DNA of 64,000 bases from positions 1,388,001 to 1,452,000 of the forward strand of contig NZ_CP016359.1 of NCBI RefSeq assembly GCF_001951155.1, read 5' to 3'. The DNA is from Christiangramia flava JLT2011. Its GTDB lineage: Bacteria; Bacteroidota; Bacteroidia; Flavobacteriales; Flavobacteriaceae. Positions 17,818 through 26,529 of this stretch are shown here, one piece after another. Every line of letters starts with the position of its first letter. Position 1 is the stretch's first letter. Below the pieces are notes generated by a model. That model was not told the DNA's origin and made no database searches. It worked only from the letters and a program-made list of their open reading frames with translations. The position numbers and the translations under genes are program-made.

Positions 17818-19890
17818 ATGACCCAAAATCCTCAGCGATATACCATTACAGCAGCCCTTCCTTACACGAACGGGCCTATTCATATTGGTCACCTTGCCGG
17901 CGTGTATGTCCCGGCTGATATTTACTCCCGGTTCCTAAGAATGCAGGGCCACGATGTGGCTTTTGTTTGCGGAAGTGACGAGCACGGTGTGCCAATTACG
18001 ATAAAAGCTAAAAAAGAGGGTATTACACCGCAGGATGTGGTTGATAAATATAACGGCATCATAAAAAAGTCTTTTGAAGAATTTGGGATCAGTTTTGACA
18101 ATTATTCCCGTACTTCTGGAAAGACGCACCACGACACCGCTTCTGATTTTTTCAGAAAAATGTACGAAGACGGAAAGTTTATTGAAGAGACTACCAAACA
18201 ACTGTACGATGCAGAAGCAGGACAATTTCTGGCTGATCGTTTCGTGACCGGAACCTGTCCAAAATGCGGCAATGAAGAGGCTTATGGTGACCAGTGCGAA
18301 AAATGTGGAACTTCACTGAACGCAACCGATTTGATCAATCCAAAATCGACCATCACCGGCGCTGTTCCCACTTTAAAAGAAACCCGTCACTGGTTCCTGC
18401 CGCTGGATCAATACGAAGACTGGCTAAAAGAATGGATCCTGAAAGGTCATAAAGCCGACTGGAAAAGCAATGTGTATGGACAGGTAAAAAGCTGGATCGA
18501 TGACGGCCTTCGTGCCAGAGCAGTGACACGGGATCTGGACTGGGGAATTCCTGTTCCTGTGGAAGGTGCCGATGGAAAAGTGCTGTATGTCTGGTTTGAC
18601 GCGCCCATCGGCTATATCTCGTCCACCAAAGAATGGGCAGAAAGAGAAGGCAAGGATTGGGAACCATACTGGAAAGATGAAAATACCAAGCTGATTCATT
18701 TCATCGGGAAAGACAATATTGTTTTTCACTGTATCATTTTCCCGGTAATGCTAAAGGCGCATGGAGACTATATTCTACCCGAAAATGTACCGGCCAATGA
18801 GTTTCTGAACCTGGAAGGCAATAAACTCTCTACTTCCAAGAACTGGGCGGTATGGTTACACGAATACCTGGAAGATTTCCCGGAACAGCAGGATGTTCTG
18901 AGATATGTACTTACCGCCAACGCACCCGAAACCAAAGACAACGACTTTACCTGGAAAGATTTTCAGGCCAGAAATAATAATGAACTGGTCGCGATCTTCG
19001 GAAATTTTATAAATCGTGTGATCGTGCTCACCAACAAATATTACAACGGGGTAATTCCACAGCCGGAAGCATTTCTGGAAATTGATGAAAAAACCATCGC
19101 CGAACTTAAAGCCTATCCTGCAGTAATCGCCAGTTCTATCCAAAAATACCGTTTTAGAGAAGCACAGGGAGAATTGATGAATCTTGCCAGGCTTGGTAAC
19201 AAATACCTGGCAGATGAAGAACCGTGGAAAGTGATCAAAGAAGACGAGGCTCGTGTAAAAACGATCATGTACGTCGCCTTGCAAATCGCTTCAGCGCTGG
19301 CAACTCTTAGCGAACCATTCCTGCCGTTCACTTCAGCAAAACTTAAGAAAATGCTGAACCAGCAAGAAGAAATTTCAGAAATCCCTGCATGGGATAAAAT
19401 CGAAACTCAGAAAACCTTACTTCCTGCGGGACACCAGATTGGTAAAGCTGAACTGCTGTTCAGCAAAATTGAAGATACTGCGATCGAAAAACAATTAGAA
19501 AAACTTCAGGCTACCAAAGCCGCCAACGAAATGGAAAATCAGAAAGCCGAACCTCAGAAAGATCTTGCTACATTTGATGATTTCACCAAAATGGACCTGC
19601 GTGTAGGGAAAATTCTGGAAGCTGAAAAAATGCCGAAAACCAAAAAGCTGATGAAGCTGAAGGTCGACACGGGAATTGATCAACGCACCATCGTTTCCGG
19701 AATTGCGGAGCATTTCAGTGCCGAAGAGATCATTGGAAAACAGGTCACCGTTTTGGTCAATCTTGCCCCACGTGCTTTGCGCGGCGTGGAAAGCGAAGGA
19801 ATGATCCTGATGACTGAAAATGCAGAAGGCAAACTGGTTTTTGTGAATCCTGATGGTGAAAATGTGAAGGCGGGAACGATCATTTCCTAA
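17818..19890 (+). CDS. metG: Methionine--tRNA ligase
   Basis: This 690-residue class I synthetase charges both initiator and elongator tRNA-Met. It has the HIGH motif (residues 22-25), a zinc-binding insert with two CxxC pairs (CPKC and CEKC), the KMSKS-type loop as KLSTSK, an anticodon-binding helical domain, and a C-terminal EMAP/Trbp111-like tRNA-binding domain (about 575-690, starting [20 protein letters not shown]). This is the long bacterial form with the dimerising C-terminal domain. Confidence 0.97.
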   Translation: MTQNPQRYTITAALPYTNGPIHIGHLAGVYVPADIYSRFLRMQGHDVAFVCGSDEHGVPITIKAKKEGITPQDVVDKYNGIIKKSFEEFGISFDNYSRTSGKTHHDTASDFFRKMYEDGKFIEETTKQLYDAEAGQFLADRFVTGTCPKCGNEEAYGDQCEKCGTSLNATDLINPKSTITGAVPTLKETRHWFLPLDQYEDWLKEWILKGHKADWKSNVYGQVKSWIDDGLRARAVTRDLDWGIPVPVEGADGKVLYVWFDAPIGYISSTKEWAEREGKDWEPYWKDENTKLIHFIGKDNIVFHCIIFPVMLKAHGDYILPENVPANEFLNLEGNKLSTSKNWAVWLHEYLEDFPEQQDVLRYVLTANAPETKDNDFTWKDFQARNNNELVAIFGNFINRVIVLTNKYYNGVIPQPEAFLEIDEKTIAELKAYPAVIASSIQKYRFREAQGELMNLARLGNKYLADEEPWKVIKEDEARVKTIMYVALQIASALATLSEPFLPFTSAKLKKMLNQQEEISEIPAWDKIETQKTLLPAGHQIGKAELLFSKIEDTAIEKQLEKLQATKAANEMENQKAEPQKDLATFDDFTKMDLRVGKILEAEKMPKTKKLMKLKVDTGIDQRTIVSGIAEHFSAEEIIGKQVTVLVNLAPRALRGVESEGMILMTENAEGKLVFVNPDGENVKAGTIIS

Positions 19891-19899
19891 TCATTTTGG

Positions 19900-20802
19900 A
19901 TGCTCAAGATTGCCTATCATCCAATCTATAAACATCCGCTGCCGCCGGGCCACAGGTTTCCAATGGAAAAATATGAGCTGCTGCCGCAGCAACTCTTGCA
20001 TGAAGGAACCTGTTCCGAAGAAAATTTTTTTGAACCGCAGTTTCCGGATGAAAAATACATTCTTGCTATTCATGATCGCGATTATTTCCGAAGACTTAAA
20101 AATTTAGAACTGGACCGGAAGGAAGTCAGAAAATCTGGCTTCCCTCTTTCCCAGGTTCTGGTAGATCGGGAACAGATCATCGCAGATGGAACGATCAAAG
20201 GCGTTCATTATGCCTTGGAAAACGGAATCGCCATGAATATCGCCGGTGGCACCCACCATGCATATTCCGATCACGCGGAAGCTTTTTGCCTGCTGAATGA
20301 CCAGGCTATTGCCGCCCAGTATCTCATCGACCAGTCTCTTGCAAAAAAAGTTCTCATTGTTGACCTTGACGTGCACCAGGGAAATGGCACCGCTGAAATT
20401 TTTCAGAAAAACGATCAGGTCTTTACTTTTTCCATGCACGGGAAAAGTAATTATCCTTTTAAGAAAGAGCGCTCAGATCTGGACATTGCCTTACCAGATC
20501 AAACTGGAGACGAAGAATACCTGAAAATTTTAAAAGCCACCTTACCAAAACTCATCGAACAGCAGCAACCCGATTTTATTTTCTATCTCTGTGGTGTGGA
20601 TATTCTTGCCACTGATAAACTCGGAAGACTGGGATGTAGCGTACAGGGCTGCAAGGAGCGAGACCGCTTTGTACTGCAAACGATACATGATCGCAACATT
20701 CCTCTGCAGTGCAGTATGGGTGGAGGATATTCCCAGGACATCAAGATCATAATCGACGCTCATGCCAACACGTATCGCCTGGCACAGCAGATTTATTTCT
20801 AA
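19900..20802 (+). CDS. Histone deacetylase family protein (AcuC-like)
   Basis: This 300-residue zinc-dependent deacylase has the arginase/deacetylase fold. It has the tandem His119-His120 (GGTHHAYSDHAEAFC), zinc ligands Asp157 and His159 in DLDVHQGNG, and the third Asp in the GVDILATDKLG loop. The canonical second His after His159 is Gln. Bacterial relatives remove acetyl or related groups from proteins, polyamines or small molecules. It starts 9 nt after metG and lies just upstream of an acetate-type symporter pair, which would suit a link to acetate metabolism, though this is inference. Confidence 0.87.
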   Translation: MLKIAYHPIYKHPLPPGHRFPMEKYELLPQQLLHEGTCSEENFFEPQFPDEKYILAIHDRDYFRRLKNLELDRKEVRKSGFPLSQVLVDREQIIADGTIKGVHYALENGIAMNIAGGTHHAYSDHAEAFCLLNDQAIAAQYLIDQSLAKKVLIVDLDVHQGNGTAEIFQKNDQVFTFSMHGKSNYPFKKERSDLDIALPDQTGDEEYLKILKATLPKLIEQQQPDFIFYLCGVDILATDKLGRLGCSVQGCKERDRFVLQTIHDRNIPLQCSMGGGYSQDIKIIIDAHANTYRLAQQIYF

Positions 20803-20841
20803 AAAATTCTGAATTACGCAATCGATTTACTGAATTTTTAA

Positions 20842-20868
20842 ATATTTTATCGATATTAGGTAAAATAT
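20842..20868. promoter_or_regulatory. AT-rich inverted repeat before the symporter genes
   Basis: ATATTTTA (20842-20849) is mirrored exactly by TAAAATAT (20861-20868) with an 11-nt spacer. It lies 28 nt before the DUF4212 gene, in the gap after the deacetylase gene. It may be an operator; no clear -7 element is seen nearby. Confidence 0.35.
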
Positions 20869-20895
20869 CAGAAATTTTAGAATCGAACAGTTTTC

Positions 20896-21153
20896 ATGAA
20901 TAAAAAATCACACGCTAAAAGATACTGGCAAGAAAATATTAAATATCTCTTCATCCTGCTGAGTATCTGGTTCCTGGTTTCCTTTGGAGCCGGCATCCTT
21001 TTCAAAGATTTTCTGGACCAGTTTCACCTGGGAGGATTCAAGCTTGGTTTCTGGTTCGCCCAACAGGGCTCTATCTACATTTTCGTCATTCTCATTTTCG
21101 TATACATCCGCCTGATGAATCATCTGGATAAAAAATATGGCTATGACGAATAA
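20896..21153 (+). CDS. DUF4212 small subunit of a sodium:solute symporter
   Basis: This 85-residue protein has two transmembrane segments (about 17-35 and 50-72) and the family pattern YWQENIKYLFILLSIWFLVSFGAGILF. DUF4212 proteins are encoded directly before sodium/acetate-type symporters and are thought to be their partner subunit. The symporter gene starts 20 nt downstream. Confidence 0.9.
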   Translation: MNKKSHAKRYWQENIKYLFILLSIWFLVSFGAGILFKDFLDQFHLGGFKLGFWFAQQGSIYIFVILIFVYIRLMNHLDKKYGYDE

Positions 21154-21173
21154 CCCATTCAAAAATCGATAAT

Positions 21174-22946
21174 ATGAGCGTACAGGTTTGGACGTGGATC
21201 CTGGTTGGGATTAGCTTTGCATTATATTTTGGCATCGCGATTTGGGCAAGAGCATCTTCCACAAAAGACTTTTATGTTGCCGGTGGTGGTGTGTCACCTT
21301 TAGCCAATGGAATGGCCACTGCAGCCGACTGGATGAGTGCAGCCTCTTTTATTTCGATGGCCGGGATCATCTCCTTTAGTGGCTATGACGGCTCTGTTTA
21401 CCTTATGGGTTGGACCGGGGGTTACGTTCTCCTCGCCCTGCTGCTTGCTCCTTATCTTCGGAAATTTGGAAAATTCACCGTTCCCGATTTTATAGGAGAT
21501 CGTTATTATTCAAACTCTGCCCGAACTATCGCGGTAATTTGCGCACTGATTGTTTCCTTTACCTATGTAGCCGGACAAATGCGCGGAGTTGGAATTGTCT
21601 TTTCACAATTTCTTCAGGTCGAAATAACCAACGGAGTGCTGATAGGCATGGCCGTAGTGCTTACCTTTGCATTTCTCGGCGGAATGAAAGGTATTACCTA
21701 TACACAGGTCGCTCAATACTGCGTCCTGATCTTTGCCTTTATGGTGCCCGCCATCTTTATTTCGATTCAAATGACTGGAAATCCCCTGCCTCAAATTGGC
21801 ATGGGTGGCCGGGTTGAAGATGGCACCTTCCTACTGGAAAAACTAGACAGCCTGCATACACAACTCGGTTTTAAAGAATACACCAGCGGAAGTAAATCTA
21901 CCTGGGATATTTTCGCGATTACTTTGGCACTCATGGCAGGAACCTCAGGACTTCCCCATGTTATTGTTCGATTTTTCACCGTTCCCAGAGTAAAAGACGC
22001 AAGAAAATCTGCCGGGTATGCCCTTCTGTTAATTGCGATCTTATATACAACAGCCCCGGCAGTAGCAGTATTTGCCCGGACCAACCTGATCAATACTGTA
22101 AACGAAACGGCGTACAGCAATATTCCAGACTGGTTCAAGAATTGGGAAAATACCGGCCTTATTTCCTGGACTGATAAAAATAATGACGGAAAGATCCAGT
22201 ACCGAAATTCCGAAGCCGTTGAAGGCAAACCCATTTTTACAGAAGAGCGGGGAGCTGCCGGTAACCGACTTGTAAGAAACGCTACCAGTTCTGAAAACGA
22301 ATTATATGTTGATCGTGACATTATGGTCCTGGCAAATCCTGAAATCGCACGACTTCCAAATTGGGTGATCGCATTAGTAGCAGCCGGCGGACTGGCAGCA
22401 GCACTTTCCACCGCCGCAGGACTTCTTCTTGTGATTTCCACTTCGGTATCCCACGACCTCATCAAAAAACAACTGAAACCTGATATTTCTGATAAAGGTG
22501 AATTAATCGCAGCCAGGATCAGTATTCTGGTAGCCGTGATCGTCGCCGGGATTTTTGGCATTTATCCCCCGGGATTTGTCGCTGCCGTGGTGGCCCTCGC
22601 TTTTGGACTTGCCGCAGCATCATTCTTCCCTGCAATCGTTTTGGGTATCTTTGATAAACGCATGAATAAACAGGGTGACATTACCGGGATGATCGCCGGG
22701 ATGAGCCTGATGCTTTTTTATATGATCCGCTTTAAAACCGGTCTAGTGGGAATTATGGAACCTTTGCCCGCTTCGGAATGGTGGTTCGGAACTTCTCCCG
22801 AAGGCTTTGGTGTAATAGCCATGCTCGTTAATTTCGTGCTCGCCATAACTATTTCCCGACTTAGTCCCGCACCACCGGAAGATGTTCAGGAAATCGTTGA
22901 AAACATCAGGATTCCCAATGGTGCAGGAAAAGCGCAGGAACATTGA
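21174..22946 (+). CDS. Sodium:solute symporter, acetate/ActP-like (VC_2705 type)
   Basis: This 590-residue inner-membrane protein of the SSS family has about 13 transmembrane helices. TM1-TM4 contain RASSTKDFYVAGGGVSP and the conserved GMATAADWMSAASF. A hydrophilic loop of about 90 residues (about 305-395) separates two membrane blocks, as in the VC_2705 subfamily paired with DUF4212. It should take up acetate or a similar small carboxylate with Na+. No acetyl-CoA synthetase gene is near it in this window. The substrate is inferred from family. Confidence 0.9.
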   Translation: MSVQVWTWILVGISFALYFGIAIWARASSTKDFYVAGGGVSPLANGMATAADWMSAASFISMAGIISFSGYDGSVYLMGWTGGYVLLALLLAPYLRKFGKFTVPDFIGDRYYSNSARTIAVICALIVSFTYVAGQMRGVGIVFSQFLQVEITNGVLIGMAVVLTFAFLGGMKGITYTQVAQYCVLIFAFMVPAIFISIQMTGNPLPQIGMGGRVEDGTFLLEKLDSLHTQLGFKEYTSGSKSTWDIFAITLALMAGTSGLPHVIVRFFTVPRVKDARKSAGYALLLIAILYTTAPAVAVFARTNLINTVNETAYSNIPDWFKNWENTGLISWTDKNNDGKIQYRNSEAVEGKPIFTEERGAAGNRLVRNATSSENELYVDRDIMVLANPEIARLPNWVIALVAAGGLAAALSTAAGLLLVISTSVSHDLIKKQLKPDISDKGELIAARISILVAVIVAGIFGIYPPGFVAAVVALAFGLAAASFFPAIVLGIFDKRMNKQGDITGMIAGMSLMLFYMIRFKTGLVGIMEPLPASEWWFGTSPEGFGVIAMLVNFVLAITISRLSPAPPEDVQEIVENIRIPNGAGKAQEH

Positions 22947-23003
22947 TTCATTCCGAAAATCGAACCAGGATCAAAATCAAACTGAGAAACTTTTTCCCAA
23001 AAA

Positions 23004-23336
23004 TTATTTTCCGAGTAACAGAATCTCATTACAAACAACTTCGGTAATATAACGCCTTATACCATCCTTGTCTTCATAACTCCTGCTGGTGAGCTTACCT
23101 TCGATTCCCACTTCTTTACCCTTCGGAACATAATTTTCGATCAGTTCTGCGGTCTTGCCCCAGGCAACAATATTGTGCCACTGGGTATCAGTAATTTTTT
23201 CTCCTTTGGAATTCTTGTAATTTTCATTGGTCGCGATGGAAAACTTGGCCAGTTTCTTTCCAGATTCCAAATTCACGATTTCAGGATCATTCCCTACATG
23301 TCCAATCAGTTGTACGGTGTTTCTTAAAGTGCTCAT
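23004..23336 (-). CDS. ssb: Short single-stranded DNA-binding protein
   Basis: This 110-residue protein is essentially one OB-fold of the bacterial SSB type (MSTLRNTVQLIGHVGNDPE, then DTQWHNIVAWGKTAELIENYV). The usual disordered linker and acidic C-terminal tip (DDDIPF-like) are missing; it ends at EILLLGK. It should bind single-stranded DNA but not recruit the partners that use the tip. It is probably a paralogue beside a full-length SSB elsewhere in the genome. A phased repeat lies upstream (23435-23474). Confidence 0.88.
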   Translation of the reverse strand: MSTLRNTVQLIGHVGNDPEIVNLESGKKLAKFSIATNENYKNSKGEKITDTQWHNIVAWGKTAELIENYVPKGKEVGIEGKLTSRSYEDKDGIRRYITEVVCNEILLLGK

Positions 23337-23434
23337 AACTAAAGAATTTTTTGCAGCTGAAAATCATTCGTTCATTTCAGCGAAACAAAGATGCTTCAGC
23401 AATAAGTTTGAAGTTGTATTTCAAACATTTGCTT

Positions 23435-23474
23435 ACGTTTAAATTCGTTTACAAACGTTTAAAAACGATTTTTA
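23435..23474. repeat. Four 10-bp phased repeats (ACGTTTAAAA-like)
   Basis: Four consecutive 10-bp units start at 23435, 23445, 23455 and 23465. Each has CG at positions 2-3 followed by an A/T-only run; units 1 and 3 share ACGTTTAAA, unit 2 is TCGTTTACAA and unit 4 is ACGATTTTTA. Helical phasing puts every unit on the same DNA face. The repeat lies between the divergent short ssb and PepSY-like genes. Confidence 0.6.
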
Positions 23475-23553
23475 GACTGGGATTCAACAATTTAAAATTT
23501 AATGCGGTTTTTAAACTGGAAGCAGTATTTTTAAGGCTTCAATCTAACATGCC

Positions 23554-24066
23554 ATGAATAATAGAAAAGTAAGTAACAATTTTAGAATCTATCACCGTTA
23601 CCTCGGTTTTTTCCTCGCGGGAATTATGGCCGTTTACGCCATCAGCGGGATCGTGATGATCTTCAGGAATACTGACGCTTTTAAGGTAGAGAACACCGTG
23701 GAAAAGCAACTTCCACAGGACATCAGCGAAAACCAACTGGGAAAGGAATTGCGGATCAGAAATTTTAAAGTAGCGAAAACCGAGGGGCAGAAAGTCTATT
23801 TTGAGCAGGGAGTTTTTGATCGCTCTACGGGCACCGCCACCTATACTGAAAAACGTCTTCCGGTGATACTGGAAAGCATGACCAAATTCCATAAAGCAAC
23901 CACCGATAAACCCCTGTTTTTCCTCAATATTTTCTTCGGACTGTCGCTGCTTTTCTTCGTGTTATCCGCTTTTTGGATGTTCCTGCCGTCCACCAAAATC
24001 TTTAGAAAAGGGATCATTTTCACCATTGCAGGGATCGTACTCACCCTTATCGTTCTACTGGTCTAG
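23554..24066 (+). CDS. PepSY-associated transmembrane protein
   Basis: This 170-residue protein has an N-terminal helix (RIYHRYLGFFLAGIMAVYAISGIVMIF, about 11-38), a short extracytoplasmic domain (about 40-120), and two more helices (about 126-145 and 150-170). The HRYLGFFLAGIMAVYAISG stretch is typical of PepSY-associated TM proteins, which are often linked to iron reduction or cell-surface processes. It overlaps the next gene by 1 nt. The exact role is unknown. Confidence 0.7.
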   Translation: MNNRKVSNNFRIYHRYLGFFLAGIMAVYAISGIVMIFRNTDAFKVENTVEKQLPQDISENQLGKELRIRNFKVAKTEGQKVYFEQGVFDRSTGTATYTEKRLPVILESMTKFHKATTDKPLFFLNIFFGLSLLFFVLSAFWMFLPSTKIFRKGIIFTIAGIVLTLIVLLV

Positions 24067-24689
24067 TGTCTATTCGCGCGGCATACAATTCCTGGGCAGA
24101 GCAATACGATTCTAATAAGAATCGCACGCGCGATATGGATGAGGAGATCACAAAAACTAGGCTTTCTGCACTTCAGTTTGACCATGTTTTAGAGATTGGC
24201 TGTGGAACGGGCAAAAATACCCGGTTTCTGGTTACGCGCGCTCAGCACATTACGGCTGTTGATTTTTCAGAAGAAATGCTCTCCATTGCCAGAACCAAAA
24301 TTCTGAAACCCGAAGTAGAGTTTCTTCAGGCGGATATAACGCAGAAATGGAACTTTGGAGAAAGGAAGTACGACCTTGTGACTTTTAGCCTGGTTTTGGA
24401 ACACATCGAAAACCTGGACTTCATCTTTTCCGAAGCCAGTAAGACCTTAAAACCGGGAGGCCATATTTTTGTCTCAGAACTCCATCCTTTCAAACAATAT
24501 GCGGGGACGAAAGCGCGCTTTCATAACGGCCATGAACTACAGGAACTGCAAACTTACCAGCACCATGTTTCCGATTTTATCCACAGCGCTGAAAAAGCCG
24601 ATTTGCAACTTCAATCCCTGCAAGAACATTTTGATGAAGACCGGCAGGAGCTCCCGCGACTGCTCAGCCTAATTTTTCAGAAGATATGA
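24066..24689 (+). CDS. Class I SAM-dependent methyltransferase
   Basis: This 207-residue methyltransferase has motif I VLEIGCGTGKNTRFL (about residues 41-55), the acidic residue of motif II in ITAVDFSEEML, and motif LVTFSLVLEHI with LKPGGHIFVSELHPF, as in the Methyltransf_11/25 families. The start is GTG at 24066, overlapping the previous stop by 1 nt. It overlaps the next gene with ATGA, so translation is coupled. The substrate is unknown. Confidence 0.88.
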   Translation: MSIRAAYNSWAEQYDSNKNRTRDMDEEITKTRLSALQFDHVLEIGCGTGKNTRFLVTRAQHITAVDFSEEMLSIARTKILKPEVEFLQADITQKWNFGERKYDLVTFSLVLEHIENLDFIFSEASKTLKPGGHIFVSELHPFKQYAGTKARFHNGHELQELQTYQHHVSDFIHSAEKADLQLQSLQEHFDEDRQELPRLLSLIFQKI

Positions 24690-25000
24690 TCGCGAAGACG
24701 CCAGAACCTCCCTATTACGCTGTAATTTTTACTTCTTTGCGTACCGATGAAAATGACCAGGAATATGGCGAGATGGCGCAAAAAATGCTGGAATTGGCTA
24801 TTCACCAGCCGGGTTACCTTGGATTTGAATCGGCAAAATCTGCAATTGGGATCAGCGTTTCTTACTGGAAAGACCTGGACAGCATCAGGAACTGGAAAAG
24901 TCATTCTGAACACCTGCTCGCGCAAAAACTGGGTAAATCTACCTGGTACGAAGCTTATAAGGTAAGAATTGCCCTGGTGGAACGCGATTACCGGTTTTAA
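24686..25000 (+). CDS. Antibiotic biosynthesis monooxygenase (ABM) domain protein
   Basis: This 104-residue dimeric ferredoxin-like ABM-fold protein has AVIFTSLRTDE, HQPGYLGFESAKSAIGISVSYWKDLDSIRNWKSHSEH and WYEAYKVRIALVERDY. The order matches the small ABM proteins that are common in Bacteroidota. Some members are heme-degrading or quinone monooxygenases, others are not enzymes. It is the third gene of a tightly coupled set (PepSY-like, methyltransferase, ABM). Confidence 0.85.
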   Translation: MIAKTPEPPYYAVIFTSLRTDENDQEYGEMAQKMLELAIHQPGYLGFESAKSAIGISVSYWKDLDSIRNWKSHSEHLLAQKLGKSTWYEAYKVRIALVERDYRF

Positions 25001-25121
25001 TTTCCAGTCTTTCGAACGCAACCTTTTGAAGTTCAAAGCATCTATAATTTGAACCAACAGAAACTTCCAAATATGTGTTTCAGGAGCAACTGTGAATCTG
25101 AACATAAAAAACCAACTAATC

Positions 25122-25178
25122 ATGTTAGCATTACTCTTTGAAATTTTAACGGCTATTGCAAGTTTTATCCTGCCGTAA
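25122..25178 (+). CDS. Possible 18-residue hydrophobic peptide
   Basis: A short frame runs ATG at 25122 to TAA at 25178, encoding MLALLFEILTAIASFILP. It is entirely hydrophobic apart from one Glu and would be a small membrane peptide. It lies alone in a 209-nt gap between the ABM and lipoprotein genes. No promoter or ribosome site stands out, so it may be chance. Confidence 0.2.
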   Translation: MLALLFEILTAIASFILP

Positions 25179-25209
25179 CCCACCTAAACCCAAACCTTAA
25201 GATTGAAAA

Positions 25210-25650
25210 ATGAAAAAATTCCAATTCCTTTTCGCCCTTGTTTTTGTCGTTTTTATGAGCTGTGACAGTTCTGATGATTGTTCAGATTTTGCCTGTAATT
25301 CTGGTCCTGCTGGTTTTATAATCGAGCTGGTAGATAGTGAAACCGGCGAAAACCTTTTTACCAACGGAACCTTTGAAGAAGACCAGTTAAACCTGGTGAA
25401 AACTTCGGAAGATGGGGAAGGAAGCTGGAGTTTTATTTCTGAAGATGACGTGAACCTTCTTTCTATTGCCACTTTTGAAGGCGTGACCTATTCCGTTCAA
25501 ATTTCCGGCGAAGAAGTTTTCCAGGTTGCTGTCGATGCGGAAGGCGTTACTGAAGATTGTTGCTTTTACACGCAGGTGAATGATTTTGAAATCACCGGCG
25601 CGGATGTAGAACAGGATGCGACTACTTATGTTTATAAGGTCAAACTGTAG
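25210..25650 (+). CDS. Lipoprotein of unknown function, Cys-rich
   Basis: This 146-residue protein has a lipoprotein signal (FMSC, Cys about residue 17). The mature part starts with a short Cys/Asp-rich segment (CDSSDDCSDFAC) followed by a beta-rich domain (GFIIELVDSETGENLFTNGTF) and a CC pair near residue 119. It is typical of small surface lipoproteins in Flavobacteria. No function can be assigned. Confidence 0.7.
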   Translation: MKKFQFLFALVFVVFMSCDSSDDCSDFACNSGPAGFIIELVDSETGENLFTNGTFEEDQLNLVKTSEDGEGSWSFISEDDVNLLSIATFEGVTYSVQISGEEVFQVAVDAEGVTEDCCFYTQVNDFEITGADVEQDATTYVYKVKL

Positions 25651-25735
25651 CCCGATTCGATTTTTCTGAAGTATTTTTTCTGGTCATAGCTAAAAGATTG
25701 CGAGCAGGTTATGTGCATATTTTGTATATTCAAGT

Positions 25736-26086
25736 ATGAAAAACACCTGTGCGGAATGCGGTGAAACCCTGATGGGCAGAACCGATAAAAAATTCTGCAG
25801 TGATTATTGCCGGAATAGCTTTCACAACCGGAGCAACAAAGAATCTTCAGCCATGATCAGGAAAGTAAACAAGATCCTGGCCATGAACTACCGGATTCTG
25901 GAAAAACTGAATCCGGAAGAAAAGACCTCGGTTCCCAGGAAAAAACTGGAACAGGAAGGCTTCAATTTTGAATATTTTACCAGCAATTACATCACGAAGA
26001 CCGGCAATCAGTATTTTTTCGTCTACGATCAGGGTTACCTGAAACTGGAAAACGAATTTTACGCACTGGTAAAAAAGAAAATATGA
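25736..26086 (+). CDS. Small protein with N-terminal zinc-finger motif
   Basis: This 116-residue protein starts CAECGETLMGRTDKKFCSDYCRNSFHNR, a CxxC...CxxxC/H arrangement that should bind one zinc ion. Residues 40-116 are helical and then strand-rich (YITKTGNQYFFVYDQGYLKL). It is a conserved type of short cytosolic protein in Flavobacteria; its role is unknown. It overlaps the next gene with ATGA, so translation is coupled to an exported DUF4174 protein, a rather odd pairing. Confidence 0.75.
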   Translation: MKNTCAECGETLMGRTDKKFCSDYCRNSFHNRSNKESSAMIRKVNKILAMNYRILEKLNPEEKTSVPRKKLEQEGFNFEYFTSNYITKTGNQYFFVYDQGYLKLENEFYALVKKKI

Positions 26087-26529
26087 AAACTTTTTTCCGA
26101 AGCATCCTTGTACTACTTACGATCATACTTGTTTCCCAGCATATGAACGCGCAATCACTAAAAGATTATCAATGGAAAAACCGGCTGGTGGTAGTTTTTA
26201 CCGATACGATTTCCAATCCCTCGTACAGGGAACAGTTAGAGATCCTGAACAAAGAAACACCACAATTCGAGGAGCGAAAACTGCAACTGATCCTTGCCGT
26301 CCCCGGTAAATATCGGGAGATCTTTCCTTCCACTTCTGGCTGGGTACCTGATCCCGAATTATATAAATATCGCAAAATGGCTTCGGAAGATTTTGAAGTC
26401 CTGCTGATTGGCCTGGACGGTGGCGTCAAGCTACGACAGGCCTCCCCCTTCACTACCAAACGCTTATTTTCTACGATCGATTCCATGCCCATGAGGCAGG
26501 CAGATATCAGGAAACAGGGACGAAGGTGA
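26083..26529 (+). CDS. Exported DUF4174 domain protein
   Basis: This 148-residue protein has a signal peptide (cleavage near HMNAQ). The mature part LKDYQWKNRLVVVFTDT...FEERKLQLILA...EVLLIGLDGGVKLR is the thioredoxin-like DUF4174 fold, which lacks the CxxC active site. The family is widespread, with an unknown function in the envelope. It sits between the zinc-finger gene (4-nt overlap) and the GGCT gene (4-nt overlap, GTGA). Confidence 0.82.
   Translation: MKTFFRSILVLLTIILVSQHMNAQSLKDYQWKNRLVVVFTDTISNPSYREQLEILNKETPQFEERKLQLILAVPGKYREIFPSTSGWVPDPELYKYRKMASEDFEVLLIGLDGGVKLRQASPFTTKRLFSTIDSMPMRQADIRKQGRR

Noticed and set aside
21791..22561. Open frame of 256 codons on the minus strand
   Set aside because: It is a shadow of the symporter gene, with a Ser/Ala/Ile/Thr-rich composition typical of the opposite strand of membrane-protein genes.
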